Position numbers and translations under genes: made by a program. A DNA stretch of 64,000 nt from Pseudoduganella umbonata (GTDB taxonomy: Bacteria > Pseudomonadota > Gammaproteobacteria > Burkholderiales > Burkholderiaceae_D). The notes below the pieces were generated by a model. That model did no database searches and was not told the DNA's origin. It worked only from the letters and a program-made list of their open reading frames with translations. Every line of letters begins with the position of its first letter. Position 1 is the stretch's first letter. Location: contig NZ_JACHXS010000005.1 in assembly GCF_014192225.1 (NCBI RefSeq), forward strand, positions 62,001 through 126,000, in the 5' to 3' direction. Shown here piece after piece: positions 16,574 to 28,110 of this stretch.

Positions 16574-18587
16574 TACGCAGCCTTTCCAACAGCCTGTTTT
16601 GACGCGGTTGTCCCGATTTCTCCTCCCTCAAGAATTTCACCTGCTCGACCTTAGAAGCAGACACTACATCGTTTAGCGCAACAAGCGCCCCATCCGCAAT
16701 TACCGTGCTGTCCAAGATGGAAATAAGTTGTTTGCAATGCTCTAGGGTCTGACGGTGGTGGCTAACCCATCGAGACGCGCCGTACTTAGCCTGGCCCTCG
16801 GCGGCTTCCGCCTTTGTTAGCAGCCCTTCGGTTTCATCATGCATACGCTTTATGTTGGCCAGCTTTACGTGCGCACCTTTAACACAGATATGCTCGTGAC
16901 AATTAAGACAATCGCGATGAATTGGGCATGGAGAAGCGGCGAAATCATGCCGACACATACCATAGAGCGTCGCATGTGCCGTACCGGTTATCAAGCGGCC
17001 CGTAGCATCGTCACGGTGGGCCACTACGCGAATTTTCGGTATATCGGTAACTCCCGCAAATAGTTGCGATTTCCCTGCAAGCGCGATTGCTTTGGTTTTG
17101 CTTAGAAGTTCACTAGGAGTAACGTGGTCGTATGTACTATTTTGGGAAGGATCTGCGCGCCCCGACCACATTGCGATATCGAGTTGTGAAGCCCCGTTTG
17201 ACTGAGCAAGAGTATTAAGATAATGGCGTGCTTGATGCGACTTCATCTCTAAAGGTTTGCCATCAGTGTCAGTGTATCCCCGATTTTCAAAGAATGATCG
17301 TGCAGTTCCACTGCTAGTTAGCCGGGATGTAATTTCCCCTGGCGAGACTCTTTCGACGATGCAGCAATACGGCATTATTTTGGCATTCAATTCGAATCGT
17401 AAGGCAATAAAGAGGCTCTCACTGTACTTGAGATTCGGCGACGGCCGGAGCAAGTCTGGCGGGAGCTTCCTGAGCACTAGTTGCTCAATGTAGGAAAAAG
17501 AGCATATCTTGGGAAATTTAAATTTGGAGCCTTTTTCGTCTGTCCAAAACAAGACCTGCCGAGGAAGGCCATATAACATGAGACCGACCTCGTCCAGATT
17601 TACATACTGTTGTTCTCGGAGATACTCATATTCTGGTTTCAGATAGATTTTCCCAGGATTCTGCTCATACCAAGCAGCCACCTTGCGTGCCTCACGAGAA
17701 GCTTCCTTGAGATTAGCGATTGCCTTGCGGGCTACAGGCTCCATTGTCTCCAAGACCCAGCGCACGGAATCCTGAAAGCCCTTAGAACCAGATTCCCTGA
17801 GACCATAATTTGGGTTATTTTCCGCGTCGTACTCGACCTCACAGTTGTACGGCAGTCTCACAACTTCATTGATTCGCTGCGGGAAACAGTACATAAGCGC
17901 AACGGCAGAGGTTACGATTCGCTCCGCAGGTGTTTCCGGATTTTGAAATATATAAGCCAACGCCTCGATAGCAGCCTTTGACGGTAGCTTCTCATCTCGA
18001 GCTTTCTCTGCCTCTACACCCACCCGAGTTCCGGAGTCCTGACTCCGCTTGAGAGTACTCTTCCAAGGAGTTTTCATTTGGCAGAAACCTAACCTGACTA
18101 CCAAGTCACAAATTTCGCTTAGTTGCCCTGCAATTTTCGGCGCAGTAATGGACGCATATCCCTGCTGAATTATGCTGCACGCTCGAACGAATGTATCATG
18201 CGTCGCGCGAGTAATCCTCCCCTCTTGCCCCTCTAGGACTAACGCGTGGTCCAAAGCACGCAGAGCCGCAATTCGATTTGCCCAAGCTGAACTGCTTCTA
18301 AGACTTAGTGAATATCTAAAATAAGCCTTAGCGAAATCCTTAAATTGTGGCGACATCGCCGGCGCGTACCGCTGTGCTTTCGCAGCTTCATAGCTTGAGA
18401 AGTACGCACGATTGCGCTTAGTTGCACCCTTTACAGGATAGGTCTCGGTGATGTCCCAGATGTCCTCATCGAAAGCGAGGTCGCCCCCAAAAAGGACAAG
18501 GTTCATACGACAATATCGCACGAAGGCAGCCAGGTTTTCTTCTGCTGTTAAGTCCGCCCTCGATTTAAAGAGGAGCGTTTTATTCAT
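16560..18587 (-). CDS. Large tyrosine recombinase of a multi-recombinase transposon module (TnpB/GmtZ-like)
   Basis: A 675-residue protein. Its C-terminal half holds a tyrosine-recombinase catalytic core: Arg238 in CFPQRINEV, HQARHYLNT (His451, Arg454), MWSGRADP (Trp474 in the His/Trp position) and STYDHV (Tyr486, nucleophile). Beyond the core is a Cys/His cluster (about 545-568, CRHDFAASPCPIHRDCLNC) likely to bind zinc. The N-terminal 200 residues would be the arm/core-binding part. Larger than standard integrases (about 350-420) and in the size range of Tn554 TnpB (630). It overlaps both neighbours (8 and 14 bases), so the module is translated as a unit. It should act with the other two recombinases. 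Confidence 0.8.
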   Translation of the reverse strand: MNKTLLFKSRADLTAEENLAAFVRYCRMNLVLFGGDLAFDEDIWDITETYPVKGATKRNRAYFSSYEAAKAQRYAPAMSPQFKDFAKAYFRYSLSLRSSSAWANRIAALRALDHALVLEGQEGRITRATHDTFVRACSIIQQGYASITAPKIAGQLSEICDLVVRLGFCQMKTPWKSTLKRSQDSGTRVGVEAEKARDEKLPSKAAIEALAYIFQNPETPAERIVTSAVALMYCFPQRINEVVRLPYNCEVEYDAENNPNYGLRESGSKGFQDSVRWVLETMEPVARKAIANLKEASREARKVAAWYEQNPGKIYLKPEYEYLREQQYVNLDEVGLMLYGLPRQVLFWTDEKGSKFKFPKICSFSYIEQLVLRKLPPDLLRPSPNLKYSESLFIALRFELNAKIMPYCCIVERVSPGEITSRLTSSGTARSFFENRGYTDTDGKPLEMKSHQARHYLNTLAQSNGASQLDIAMWSGRADPSQNSTYDHVTPSELLSKTKAIALAGKSQLFAGVTDIPKIRVVAHRDDATGRLITGTAHATLYGMCRHDFAASPCPIHRDCLNCHEHICVKGAHVKLANIKRMHDETEGLLTKAEAAEGQAKYGASRWVSHHRQTLEHCKQLISILDSTVIADGALVALNDVVSASKVEQVKFLREEKSGQPRQNRLLERLRNGKK

Positions 18588-20127
18588 GGATATCGTTCTT
18601 GTTCATCGCTCTCATACGCGCGCATTCATCAATAACATTTTTGATGGCTAGCATGGTCAAATCGTTGACTGCTGCCATCCGTTCGCCGCTAACTTCCAGC
18701 GCTACCTCGCGCTCTCGCTCCAGCTGCTCATAAAGGGCAACATGAGGAGCATCCAACCAAGCCTCGAATTTGGGGCATGTGTAGCACGCGACGGGCGCGT
18801 TAAACTTACAATTATATGTTGTACCGCATGCACCGACCTGCTCACCGCTGTTCCTGTAGTCGATAATATCGCTGCTGGCATCGCCAAAACGGGTGGCATC
18901 AGAAGGGTTAGCGATTATTTTCCCTACGAAGGCGTTTGCAATCGGCGCCAAATCTTTCGATAAGGCCCTATCGAGGCGTTTGGCGATCTCAGGCACTACA
19001 GCTACATAGCATTTGACATTTTGCGTATCTACATGCCCCAGGATCTCAGCGATAACTAGTTCCCCAAAGCCCTCTTGTGCTGCTCGTGTGCCTAGCGTAT
19101 CCCTGAAGCGGCCAATCACCATATGCATCGGTGCAGAAGTGCGGGGGCTTAGCGGTACTATATGGCTAAGAGTAGACCTGAATGCACGAGCTAATGTGCT
19201 AGGCGTCCAATGCTCCGCAAAATCGCTGTCGAGCTGCTCGACCTCTGAATTCACGTCTGTTGGAAACATTGGAGCGTTCTGACCTAAGTGAGGGTAGTGA
19301 GCCCGCACATCGGATACATATGCAGCCAACCCCTCTCCAAACTGGCGTAAGAGTGGGCGTACCAGAAACTCATCCCTAATGGAAGCTCCGCGTAGCTTAG
19401 CTTTTGGAATGGAAATCTCATACGTGACTGCGCCACTGACATCCTTTTTGACGATTAGGTCACAAACCTTAAGGGCGCAGTACTGCGAGGCCCGCTGGCC
19501 GGTCAACATCGCTAGGTAAGTCAAAAAGTAGTACTTTGGAGCAAGCGCGCCATCTACGTAAGCAATATCTAACGCCTGGGTCAGCAGTTGCACTTCCAGG
19601 TCTGTGAACGGCCCCTCTATTGGATCCAGAGTTCGAACCGCCTTGCCCTTAACATTTCCCTTCTTTGTCATCCTCCGAAGGACTTCAGCTGCCTCCGCCG
19701 ATAATCCAGGGAGACCAAGCTCTTCCCATCGAGCAATAAATGCTGAGAGCGTACCTTCTTCACCTTGGTTGTGCCGATGTGCTGCCACGTAATTGAGGAC
19801 GTGAGCCTCAGTAATCGCCTCTACCTCATCAGTTGCCGTCATGACAATTACGTCGGCTAAACGCGAGAAAACTCGGTACATATTAACTGCGTACGTCGGA
19901 GCGTTGCGCTCAAGAAAACTGATCAACACAAATTTCGCATTAAGCACGAGCGGAAAAACTTGAGCAGGCAAATCCGTGAAGTTCATATAGACCTGGTAGA
20001 TACCGTCAATGAACTTCCAATGATCCCCTTCTGGATTGAATACTGCCTTGCTCCGAAGACGAACAGACAATGGGAGCTGCGCATCAAAAAAGTTTCGCTG
20101 GAGGTCGGTTGCAATAATGGAGTTCAT
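18580..20127 (-). CDS. Second tyrosine recombinase of the module, with atypical catalytic His
   Basis: A 515-residue protein with a tyrosine-recombinase core: Arg212 in LTGQRASQ, GRFRDTLGTRAAQ (Arg342), LGHVDT (His365) and the probable nucleophile Tyr374 in VKCYVAV. In the HxxR box the His is replaced by Gly339, which may lower activity or mean that it works only in a heteromeric synapse. A C-terminal Cys cluster (GACGTTYNCKF then ACYTCPKF) resembles a zinc ribbon. It starts inside the stop of the preceding recombinase gene (4-base overlap). Tn554 has two recombinases, and this extra one makes the present module a trio. Confidence 0.78.
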   Translation of the reverse strand: MNSIIATDLQRNFFDAQLPLSVRLRSKAVFNPEGDHWKFIDGIYQVYMNFTDLPAQVFPLVLNAKFVLISFLERNAPTYAVNMYRVFSRLADVIVMTATDEVEAITEAHVLNYVAAHRHNQGEEGTLSAFIARWEELGLPGLSAEAAEVLRRMTKKGNVKGKAVRTLDPIEGPFTDLEVQLLTQALDIAYVDGALAPKYYFLTYLAMLTGQRASQYCALKVCDLIVKKDVSGAVTYEISIPKAKLRGASIRDEFLVRPLLRQFGEGLAAYVSDVRAHYPHLGQNAPMFPTDVNSEVEQLDSDFAEHWTPSTLARAFRSTLSHIVPLSPRTSAPMHMVIGRFRDTLGTRAAQEGFGELVIAEILGHVDTQNVKCYVAVVPEIAKRLDRALSKDLAPIANAFVGKIIANPSDATRFGDASSDIIDYRNSGEQVGACGTTYNCKFNAPVACYTCPKFEAWLDAPHVALYEQLEREREVALEVSGERMAAVNDLTMLAIKNVIDECARMRAMNKNDIHE

Positions 20128-21341
20128 TGGAAGATTTTACCTTGAAGCCTCATGAATACCTCCATGGCCTTCTTTTCTACATAGCCTTTGGTATATGTTC
20201 GCGATGTATCAGAGTTCTTTGTCCAACCCATCAGATAATTCTGTATGAGCGTCACCAAGTCTGGATCCATGCCCTCGCAGAGTTTCTTGAATCTATCGTT
20301 GGTGGTGTGTCGCAAGATATGCGCACAAATCTTAACGAACTCGGGATACGACGCTCTAAGTGAAGAGAAGACGTAGTCAACACCATTGATAGCGAGGGCT
20401 CCCCCCTCATCCGAAACAATCAGATAAGGATGAGTCTCAGCAAGACGACGAGTAGAACGTACACCCTCTAAATACTCCAGCACCAGTTTCACTAGCTCAT
20501 CGTTCAATGTGAGCAAGCGCGGCAGGGTTTTAGTGGTGGCAGGCCGAGTACGCTCATCATCAATGTCGTTTGTGCGTTTAGCAATAAAGATGAGACCGGC
20601 TCTGAGATTAATGTCATCTAGCTTAATGCCCAGCAGCTCTCCTTTCCGAATACCGAGCTCTAACAGCAATCTAAGTATTAAATAATTTCGTTTTCGAAGG
20701 AAATTAGTCTTCCAGGGATTTCCAGCAAAATCCGGGTGGGTGACTTGAAAAAGCCGAGCTTGCGCTTCTTCAGGTATTCCCCGTCTATCTGACCCCTTTG
20801 GAACCGTAGGCTTTTTACTCGACAACGCCTTTATGACAAGATCACTGACTTTCTGAAACTCGGCGTCTCGTGGCGGCACTTTTTGAAGACGCATTCGGTC
20901 CGAGAAGTTTTTCAAGAAATCTATGATGTAGAGCAAGCGGATCTTGGCGGTCTTGGAACTGACAGCCTCATCTTTTGAACGAATGAATCGTGCCTTCTTG
21001 CGTCTTGCGTTTGCAAGCGAAATCACTCCGAGTGCGGGGTCATCAAGCGCGTCGGCCCTTGTTTTGCACCGATCAGAGATAGCGTTGACCTCCGCTTGGG
21101 TCAGCAGTTCGCCACGTGAGGTACGCTCGTAAAGAGAAACGCCTTTCTGCTGAAGAACCTCATACAAGATGAGAACTGCCCGGACGGCAGATTCAATGGT
21201 TTTCGCCTTAAGTCCCCTGTCTCGAAGAGACAAGGCATACGTTGCTGCATCAAAATCGCCGAGCCTTGTAGACTTCCTGATGAGTAGTGGCAGTCGCTCT
21301 CCATTCCCGAAATCTACAGTTACTAGGCCAAACTCGCTCAT
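20124..21341 (-). CDS. Tyrosine recombinase, first gene of the module (TnpA/GmtY-like)
   Basis: A 405-residue site-specific recombinase with a full catalytic set: Arg232 in LGIRKGELLGI, Lys255, HILRHT (His341, Arg344), MGWTKNSDTS (Trp373) and nucleophile Tyr383 in RTYTKGY. The N-terminal 130 residues would carry the SAM-like core-binding domain. It is the promoter-proximal gene of the four-gene operon and starts 129 bases from the ssb stop codon. This places the operon at the island/core boundary, as expected for an integration module. Similar to TnpA of Tn554 and to the recombinase of GMT elements; the exact family needs a profile search. Confidence 0.82.
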   Translation of the reverse strand: MSEFGLVTVDFGNGERLPLLIRKSTRLGDFDAATYALSLRDRGLKAKTIESAVRAVLILYEVLQQKGVSLYERTSRGELLTQAEVNAISDRCKTRADALDDPALGVISLANARRKKARFIRSKDEAVSSKTAKIRLLYIIDFLKNFSDRMRLQKVPPRDAEFQKVSDLVIKALSSKKPTVPKGSDRRGIPEEAQARLFQVTHPDFAGNPWKTNFLRKRNYLILRLLLELGIRKGELLGIKLDDINLRAGLIFIAKRTNDIDDERTRPATTKTLPRLLTLNDELVKLVLEYLEGVRSTRRLAETHPYLIVSDEGGALAINGVDYVFSSLRASYPEFVKICAHILRHTTNDRFKKLCEGMDPDLVTLIQNYLMGWTKNSDTSRTYTKGYVEKKAMEVFMRLQGKIFQ

Positions 21342-21363
21342 CGCTGTTTACACTTCCTCATTA

Positions 21364-21390
21364 GGTAACGGTACATTTTACCTTGTTACC
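21364..21390. repeat. Imperfect palindrome at the island edge, candidate recombinase binding/att site
   Basis: GGTAAC (21364-21369) and GTTACC (21385-21390) form the outer arms, and GGTA and TTACC form inner arms around CATT. It lies between the first recombinase gene and the ssb terminator, where one end of the element is expected. It could be a recombinase core site or the operon's operator. No second copy is recognised at the other end. Confidence 0.4.
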
Positions 21391-21410
21391 AGGAAATTTG
21401 CAAACAAGAA

Positions 21411-21445
21411 AAAAGCCCCGCAAATCAAAGACTTGCAGGGCTTTA
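21411..21445 (-). terminator. Rho-independent terminator of ssb
   Basis: On the minus strand AAGCCCTGCAA pairs with TTGCGGGGCTT (one mismatch) and is followed by a T-run, about 25 bases after the ssb stop codon. It marks the end of the conserved ssb transcription unit next to the island boundary. Confidence 0.75.
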
Positions 21446-21469
21446 TTTACATCTTTCGCTTATTGGGTC

Positions 21470-21970
21470 CTAGAATGGAATATCGTCATCCATATCGGAG
21501 AAGTTCGGCGCCGGCTTCGGTGCCGGGCGCGGCGCCGGAGCGGCGGACTGCTGCGGGCGCGGGGCCGGACGGCTCGGCGGCGCATCGTAGCCACCCATTT
21601 CGTCACCACCCATCGCATCGCCACCGCCCATGCCCTGGCGGCCACCCAGCATCTGCATTTCTTGCGCGATGATGTCGGTTGCGTATTTTTCAACGCCATC
21701 CTTGTCCGTGTACTTGCGGGTCTGCAGGCGGCCTTCGACGTAGACCGACGAACCCTTCTTCAGGTACTGGCCGACGATTTCCGCCAGGCGCCCGAAGAAC
21801 GAGATGCGGTGCCACTCGGTGAGTTCCTTCTGTTCGCCCGTGTTGCGATCCTTTGACTTGAAGGAAGTCGCAACGGCGATGTTGGCGATGGCATCGCCGC
21901 TCGGCATGTAGCGGATCTCCGGATCGCGGCCCAGGTTGCCGACGATGATGACTTTATTGACAGATGCCAT
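21470..21970 (-). CDS. ssb: Single-stranded DNA-binding protein
   Basis: A 166-residue SSB that binds ssDNA in replication, repair and recombination. The N-terminal OB fold starts [20 protein letters not shown] and includes [21 protein letters not shown] and [13 protein letters not shown] disordered Gly/Pro/Ala/Arg linker follows (about 115-155), ending in the acidic tip MDDDIPF that recruits partner proteins. The family length and both ends are intact. It is divergent from uvrA; the shared 365-bp intergenic region contains a LexA box. Confidence 0.97.
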   Translation of the reverse strand: MASVNKVIIVGNLGRDPEIRYMPSGDAIANIAVATSFKSKDRNTGEQKELTEWHRISFFGRLAEIVGQYLKKGSSVYVEGRLQTRKYTDKDGVEKYATDIIAQEMQMLGGRQGMGGGDAMGGDEMGGYDAPPSRPAPRPQQSAAPAPRPAPKPAPNFSDMDDDIPF

Positions 21971-22134
21971 GTAGTACTCCTGCGTGAATATTTACCAAAC
22001 GATCATTATAAGACAGCGCCTGTGGACGGCACACCACGCGGCCGATGTATTTGGATGTATTTTTGGAAGCAAAGGGATGCAAAGGGATGCAAGTTAGGGA
22101 CGTTTTCCGCGTGTGGTGCGCAGCGGATTTTGAA

Positions 22135-22154
22135 TACTGGTATTATATACAGTA
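22135..22154. promoter_or_regulatory. LexA (SOS) box between ssb and uvrA
   Basis: TACTG-N10-CAGTA with an AT-rich alternating centre (GTATTATATA), a full match to the ends of the E. coli-type LexA consensus. It is 181 bases before the uvrA start and 165 before ssb, so it may control either or both. Confidence 0.8.
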
Positions 22155-22334
22155 TTCATCGGCCACGGCTAGTTCGACCCCTGACCCGCATCAAAATGTT
22201 CCAACGGTCTTGAAATCGAATCGAACGCCAGCATTGTGGCTAGGTTGGTCTCCGGACGCCGCACACGCCAAGCGGGCGACAGTTCAGGTTGGCCGTCCCT
22301 GTCGTTCCCTCGCATACTCAAGGCACATACATAC

Positions 22335-25187
<2,853 letters not shown>

Positions 25188-25206
25188 GTACGGCCGGGTC
25201 GGCCCC

Positions 25207-25236
25207 AAGCCGGCGCTGTTAAGCGCCGGCTTTTTT
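25207..25236 (+). terminator. Rho-independent terminator after uvrA
   Basis: AAGCCGGCGCT, loop GTTA, AGCGCCGGCTT followed by a T-run, 20 bases after the uvrA stop codon. Confidence 0.85.
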
Positions 25237-25266
25237 CGCCCGATCGGCATATCGCAGGCCGTTTTC

Positions 25267-26034
25267 CTATCGAATCCTGAAGTCCAGTGGCCGGCCCAGA
25301 TACACGGCGATATCGCTGTTCAGGTCCACCTCTCCGGCCGGGAAACCATCATTCCAGTTCACGATGAAGTCGCCAAACGGCGCATAACCCTGACGCCAGA
25401 TCGCGTGGGGAAAATCACGCTCGAAGAAATACCGGTCCTTCAGGTTCGTACGGAAAAATTCCGCCTTGCAGCCATAGACGAAGTCCAGCACCGGCTGTGC
25501 GCGAAATGCGTAGATGGTGTGGAAATACAGGTAAGTGAAGAAATATGGCCGCTCGAACGGGAAATATCCACTCAGCTGGTCTTCGAAACGCAATTTGGAT
25601 TTGCTGAGGAACAGCGAGTACGATCCGATCCGGTCCATATCGAGCACCGCCTCGACGTGCGACCGGTTCGCAAAGCGTGGCAGGAAATGGTCACGCAGCT
25701 TTTTTGACTCGACGTTGGTTGCCCCTTTCGAGTGGAACAGGTAGACATAGTCGAAATCGGTGCGACAACTGTCGCGCAGCTGCGCCAACGCGGCCTGGTA
25801 GGCACTGGCATCGCTATTGAGCGTCAACTCTGCCGGAGCAATGCGCAACTCATATGAAAGGCCCGACTGCGCTAGCAATGTCACGAACTGCTCATTGCAC
25901 TCAGCCTGGTTCAGGCCGACATAAAAATGGCAATCCGAAAAATGCGCTGAAAAATAATCGATGAACTCTTTGCCGACTTGCACAGAGAACGGAGTGGGGA
26001 AATATCCGGCGAAGACGACTGCGCTTTTTTTCAT
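25267..26034 (-). CDS. Hypothetical protein, possibly glycosyltransferase-related
   Basis: A 255-residue soluble protein from the ATG at 26034 (MKKSAVVFAGYFPTPF); the frame is open 14 codons further. It contains YVYLFHSKGATNVESKKLRDH, where the HSKG-type motif occurs in some glycan-processing and rhamnan-synthesis proteins. Many aromatic residues are present (PYFFTYLYFHTIYAF). The start looks like the first strand of a Rossmann/GT-A fold. No catalytic DxD is obvious. Base composition is lower in GC than uvrA, so it may be a later arrival. It stands alone, tail-to-tail with uvrA. Confidence 0.55.
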   Translation of the reverse strand: MKKSAVVFAGYFPTPFSVQVGKEFIDYFSAHFSDCHFYVGLNQAECNEQFVTLLAQSGLSYELRIAPAELTLNSDASAYQAALAQLRDSCRTDFDYVYLFHSKGATNVESKKLRDHFLPRFANRSHVEAVLDMDRIGSYSLFLSKSKLRFEDQLSGYFPFERPYFFTYLYFHTIYAFRAQPVLDFVYGCKAEFFRTNLKDRYFFERDFPHAIWRQGYAPFGDFIVNWNDGFPAGEVDLNSDIAVYLGRPLDFRIR

Positions 26035-26378
26035 ATTTAGTTCGGCCAATTCGTAAGTATGAACGTTGCAGGCCATCCCGATCGATCGCGGCTTGGGTCA
26101 TGCCAGCGCATGGGCTTTCGCTCCATCCGTGACGCCTGGAGTGGAACGCCGGGCCATTTCGGCGGCGCCATCATCGGTGCCAGTGAGACCTGAGCGCCGG
26201 CCGCACATTCCAGGTACGGATCGAGACATACTCCGCAAGGTTTGATTATGCTTTTGCTATGTGCCATTACAAGCCGGGAAGCATATCCGGCAGTCATTCT
26301 ACACCTTGCCTTGGCCGCCCAGATTCCAACGCGCTATAGCGAACATAGCGGCCTCCGGCATGCAGGTAGACCGGCTCT

Positions 26379-26489
26379 TCAATAGAAGCCGAAATCGTCG
26401 TTGCAGTCAGGCAGAGAACTGATCGCTTCGGCGACGACATGCCACAACAGCCCGGCAACGGGCAGTACCAGCAACCATAGAGCGGACAT
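26379..26489 (-). CDS. 36-residue single-pass membrane peptide under TetR-type operator
   Basis: A short frame with a strong ribosome site (GAGGAG, 6 bases before the ATG at 26489). The peptide begins MSALWLLVLPVAGLLWHVV, one hydrophobic helix, and ends in an acidic, aromatic tail SLPDCNDDFGFY. A perfect inverted repeat that also occurs upstream of the neighbouring tetR gene lies about 30 bases upstream (26521-26542), so it is probably a target of that repressor. Too short for most gene callers. The single Cys near the tail could matter for function. I do not recognise a family. Confidence 0.6.
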   Translation of the reverse strand: MSALWLLVLPVAGLLWHVVAEAISSLPDCNDDFGFY

Positions 26490-26520
26490 TACAAACTCCT
26501 CTTCAGCCGTCGCCGGCAAT

Positions 26521-26542
26521 ATTTCGCACAGTCGTGCGAAAT
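26521..26542. promoter_or_regulatory. TetR-type operator in front of the 36-residue membrane peptide
   Basis: Perfect palindrome with 9-base arms ATTTCGCAC and GTGCGAAAT around AGTC. It lies between the tetR stop codon and the small ORF start. Its sequence recurs, with few changes, upstream of tetR itself (27210-27229). Confidence 0.75.
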
Positions 26543-26577
26543 TGGGTCAAAAAAATGGGCGTAGTCCGCCCGCGGCA

Positions 26578-27201
26578 CTACTCAGCTTCGTTGAAACTCT
26601 TGTACGTCGAAATCAGGCGATTGAAGGCACGTCCCATGCGGCGCGGCGCGGTGGCATCGCGCAGGAAGCGCACGTCGTGCATCACGCCGATGATCAGGCT
26701 GTAGATCTCGAACACCAGCTGTTCGGGATCGGTATCGGGCCGCAGGTGGCCTGCTTCCATGGCCTGCAGCACGGTCTTGCGCAGCGATGCGCGCCAGCGC
26801 GCCACACCCAGTTCCAGGCGGTCGCGCAGCGGTCCGGCCAGGTCGTCGAATTCAAAGGCGCCCGCGGTGTACAGGCAGGCGCCGCGCGGCGCCTCGTCAC
26901 TGCCCTTCTTCAGCCACAGGTTGACCTGCATGACGAGCCGCGGCAACCCTTTGGGCGCCGCCATCGACGGCATGAATACCTCGTCCGCGAAGCGGCGGTC
27001 GTATTCGTCGAGTACTGCGGCCTGCAATGCCTCCAGCGAGCCGACCCGTGAAAACACGCCGCTCTTGCTGATGCCCGTGCGCTTCGCCAGCTCCCCCAGC
27101 GACAGCTTGCCGATGCCCTCGGCGGCCGCCATGTCCATCGCCGCGGCGATGATCGTGGCATAGGTGGTTTCGCTCTTGGCGGTGCTTTGCTGGATATTCA
27201 T
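26578..27201 (-). CDS. TetR/AcrR-family transcriptional regulator
   Basis: A 207-residue TetR regulator. The N-terminal HTH is visible (TIIAAAMDMAAAEGIGKLSLGELAKRTGISKSGVFSRVGSLEALQAAVLDEY, about residues 16-68). The C-terminal all-helical ligand domain resembles the TetR_C_33-type region (ACLYTAGAFEFDDLAGPLRD). A palindromic operator upstream of its own start and another in front of the 36-residue peptide gene suggest autoregulation plus control of that peptide. The divergent ZIP permease gene starts 136 bases away and may also be affected. Confidence 0.88.
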   Translation of the reverse strand: MNIQQSTAKSETTYATIIAAAMDMAAAEGIGKLSLGELAKRTGISKSGVFSRVGSLEALQAAVLDEYDRRFADEVFMPSMAAPKGLPRLVMQVNLWLKKGSDEAPRGACLYTAGAFEFDDLAGPLRDRLELGVARWRASLRKTVLQAMEAGHLRPDTDPEQLVFEIYSLIIGVMHDVRFLRDATAPRRMGRAFNRLISTYKSFNEAE

Positions 27202-27209
27202 GCAGGAAC

Positions 27210-27229
27210 TTTAGCACAGGTGTGCGAAA
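27210..27229. promoter_or_regulatory. TetR-type operator upstream of tetR
   Basis: TTTAGCAC-AGGT-GTGCGAAA, an inverted repeat with one arm mismatch. It matches the perfect operator at 26521-26542 over most positions and lies 9 bases upstream of the tetR start codon. Confidence 0.7.
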
Positions 27230-27336
27230 CAGCAAGCCCTTTCGTCCATCTCGTGCCGGACGCCACGCAGGAAGGAATGGCCCGACAATCGACCTGGGCA
27301 GTAAGAAACAGGAAAAACAGGAGAAACAGGAGAAAC

Positions 27337-28092
27337 ATGGACGGTATCGCATTGTGGGCCCAGGCGGGCTTCTGGGGCCTGGTGGCGGGCTCGGCGCTGC
27401 TGCTGGGGGCCGCCGCCGGCTACTGGATAAGGGTACCGCAGCGGCTGATCGCCGCCATCATGGCGTTCGGCAGTGGCGTGCTGATCTCTGCGCTGTCGTT
27501 CGACCTGATGGAGGAAGCATTCCGCCAGGGCGGGTTCAACGCCACCGCGGTCGGCTTCCTTGGTGGCGCCATCGTCTTCACGGTGGCCAACCGGGTGCTG
27601 TCCTCCTTCGGCGCCAAGCACCGCAAGCGCTCCAGCGGGCGGCAGGCGGATGAGGGCAACGGGCTTGCACTGGCGGTTGGCGCGCTGATGGATGGCATAC
27701 CGGAATCGATCGTCATCGGCCTGTCGCTGCTGAAGGGCGGTGCGGTGAGTACGGTAACGGTCGCGGCGATCTTCCTGTCGAACATTCCGGAAGGACTGTC
27801 CAGCGCCGCCGGCATGAAGCGGGCGGGCCGTTCGATGCACTATATCTTCGGCATCTGGGGTGGCATCGCGCTGGCATCGGGCGCCGCGGCGCTGCTTGGC
27901 TATACGGTGTTCCAGCGTTTCCCGCCCGAGGTCGTCGCTGCCACGACGGCGGTCGCCGCCGGTGCGATCCTGGCAATGCTGGTGGACACGATGATCCCGG
28001 AAGCCTTCGAGGAAGCGCACGACTATGCCGGGCTGATCACGGTGACCGGCTTCCTGGCCGCCTTTGCGCTCTCCAAGCTGGGCGGTGCCTGA
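27337..28092 (+). CDS. ZIP-family metal permease
   Basis: A 251-residue inner-membrane protein with about eight hydrophobic segments. TM4/TM5 carry the ZIP metal-site signatures in the form LMDGIPESIVIGLSL and NIPEGLSSAAGMKRAG, where His is replaced by Asp in the first. A short basic loop (KHRKRSSGRQ) stands where the His-rich loop of ZIPs usually is. The ATG at 27337 is preferred over 27187 because a purine-rich repeat with GGAGA units sits right before it. It probably imports a divalent metal; the direction and metal are unproven. Confidence 0.82.
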   Translation: MDGIALWAQAGFWGLVAGSALLLGAAAGYWIRVPQRLIAAIMAFGSGVLISALSFDLMEEAFRQGGFNATAVGFLGGAIVFTVANRVLSSFGAKHRKRSSGRQADEGNGLALAVGALMDGIPESIVIGLSLLKGGAVSTVTVAAIFLSNIPEGLSSAAGMKRAGRSMHYIFGIWGGIALASGAAALLGYTVFQRFPPEVVAATTAVAAGAILAMLVDTMIPEAFEEAHDYAGLITVTGFLAAFALSKLGGA

Positions 28093-28110
28093 GACGGCAC
28101 CGACAGCCAG

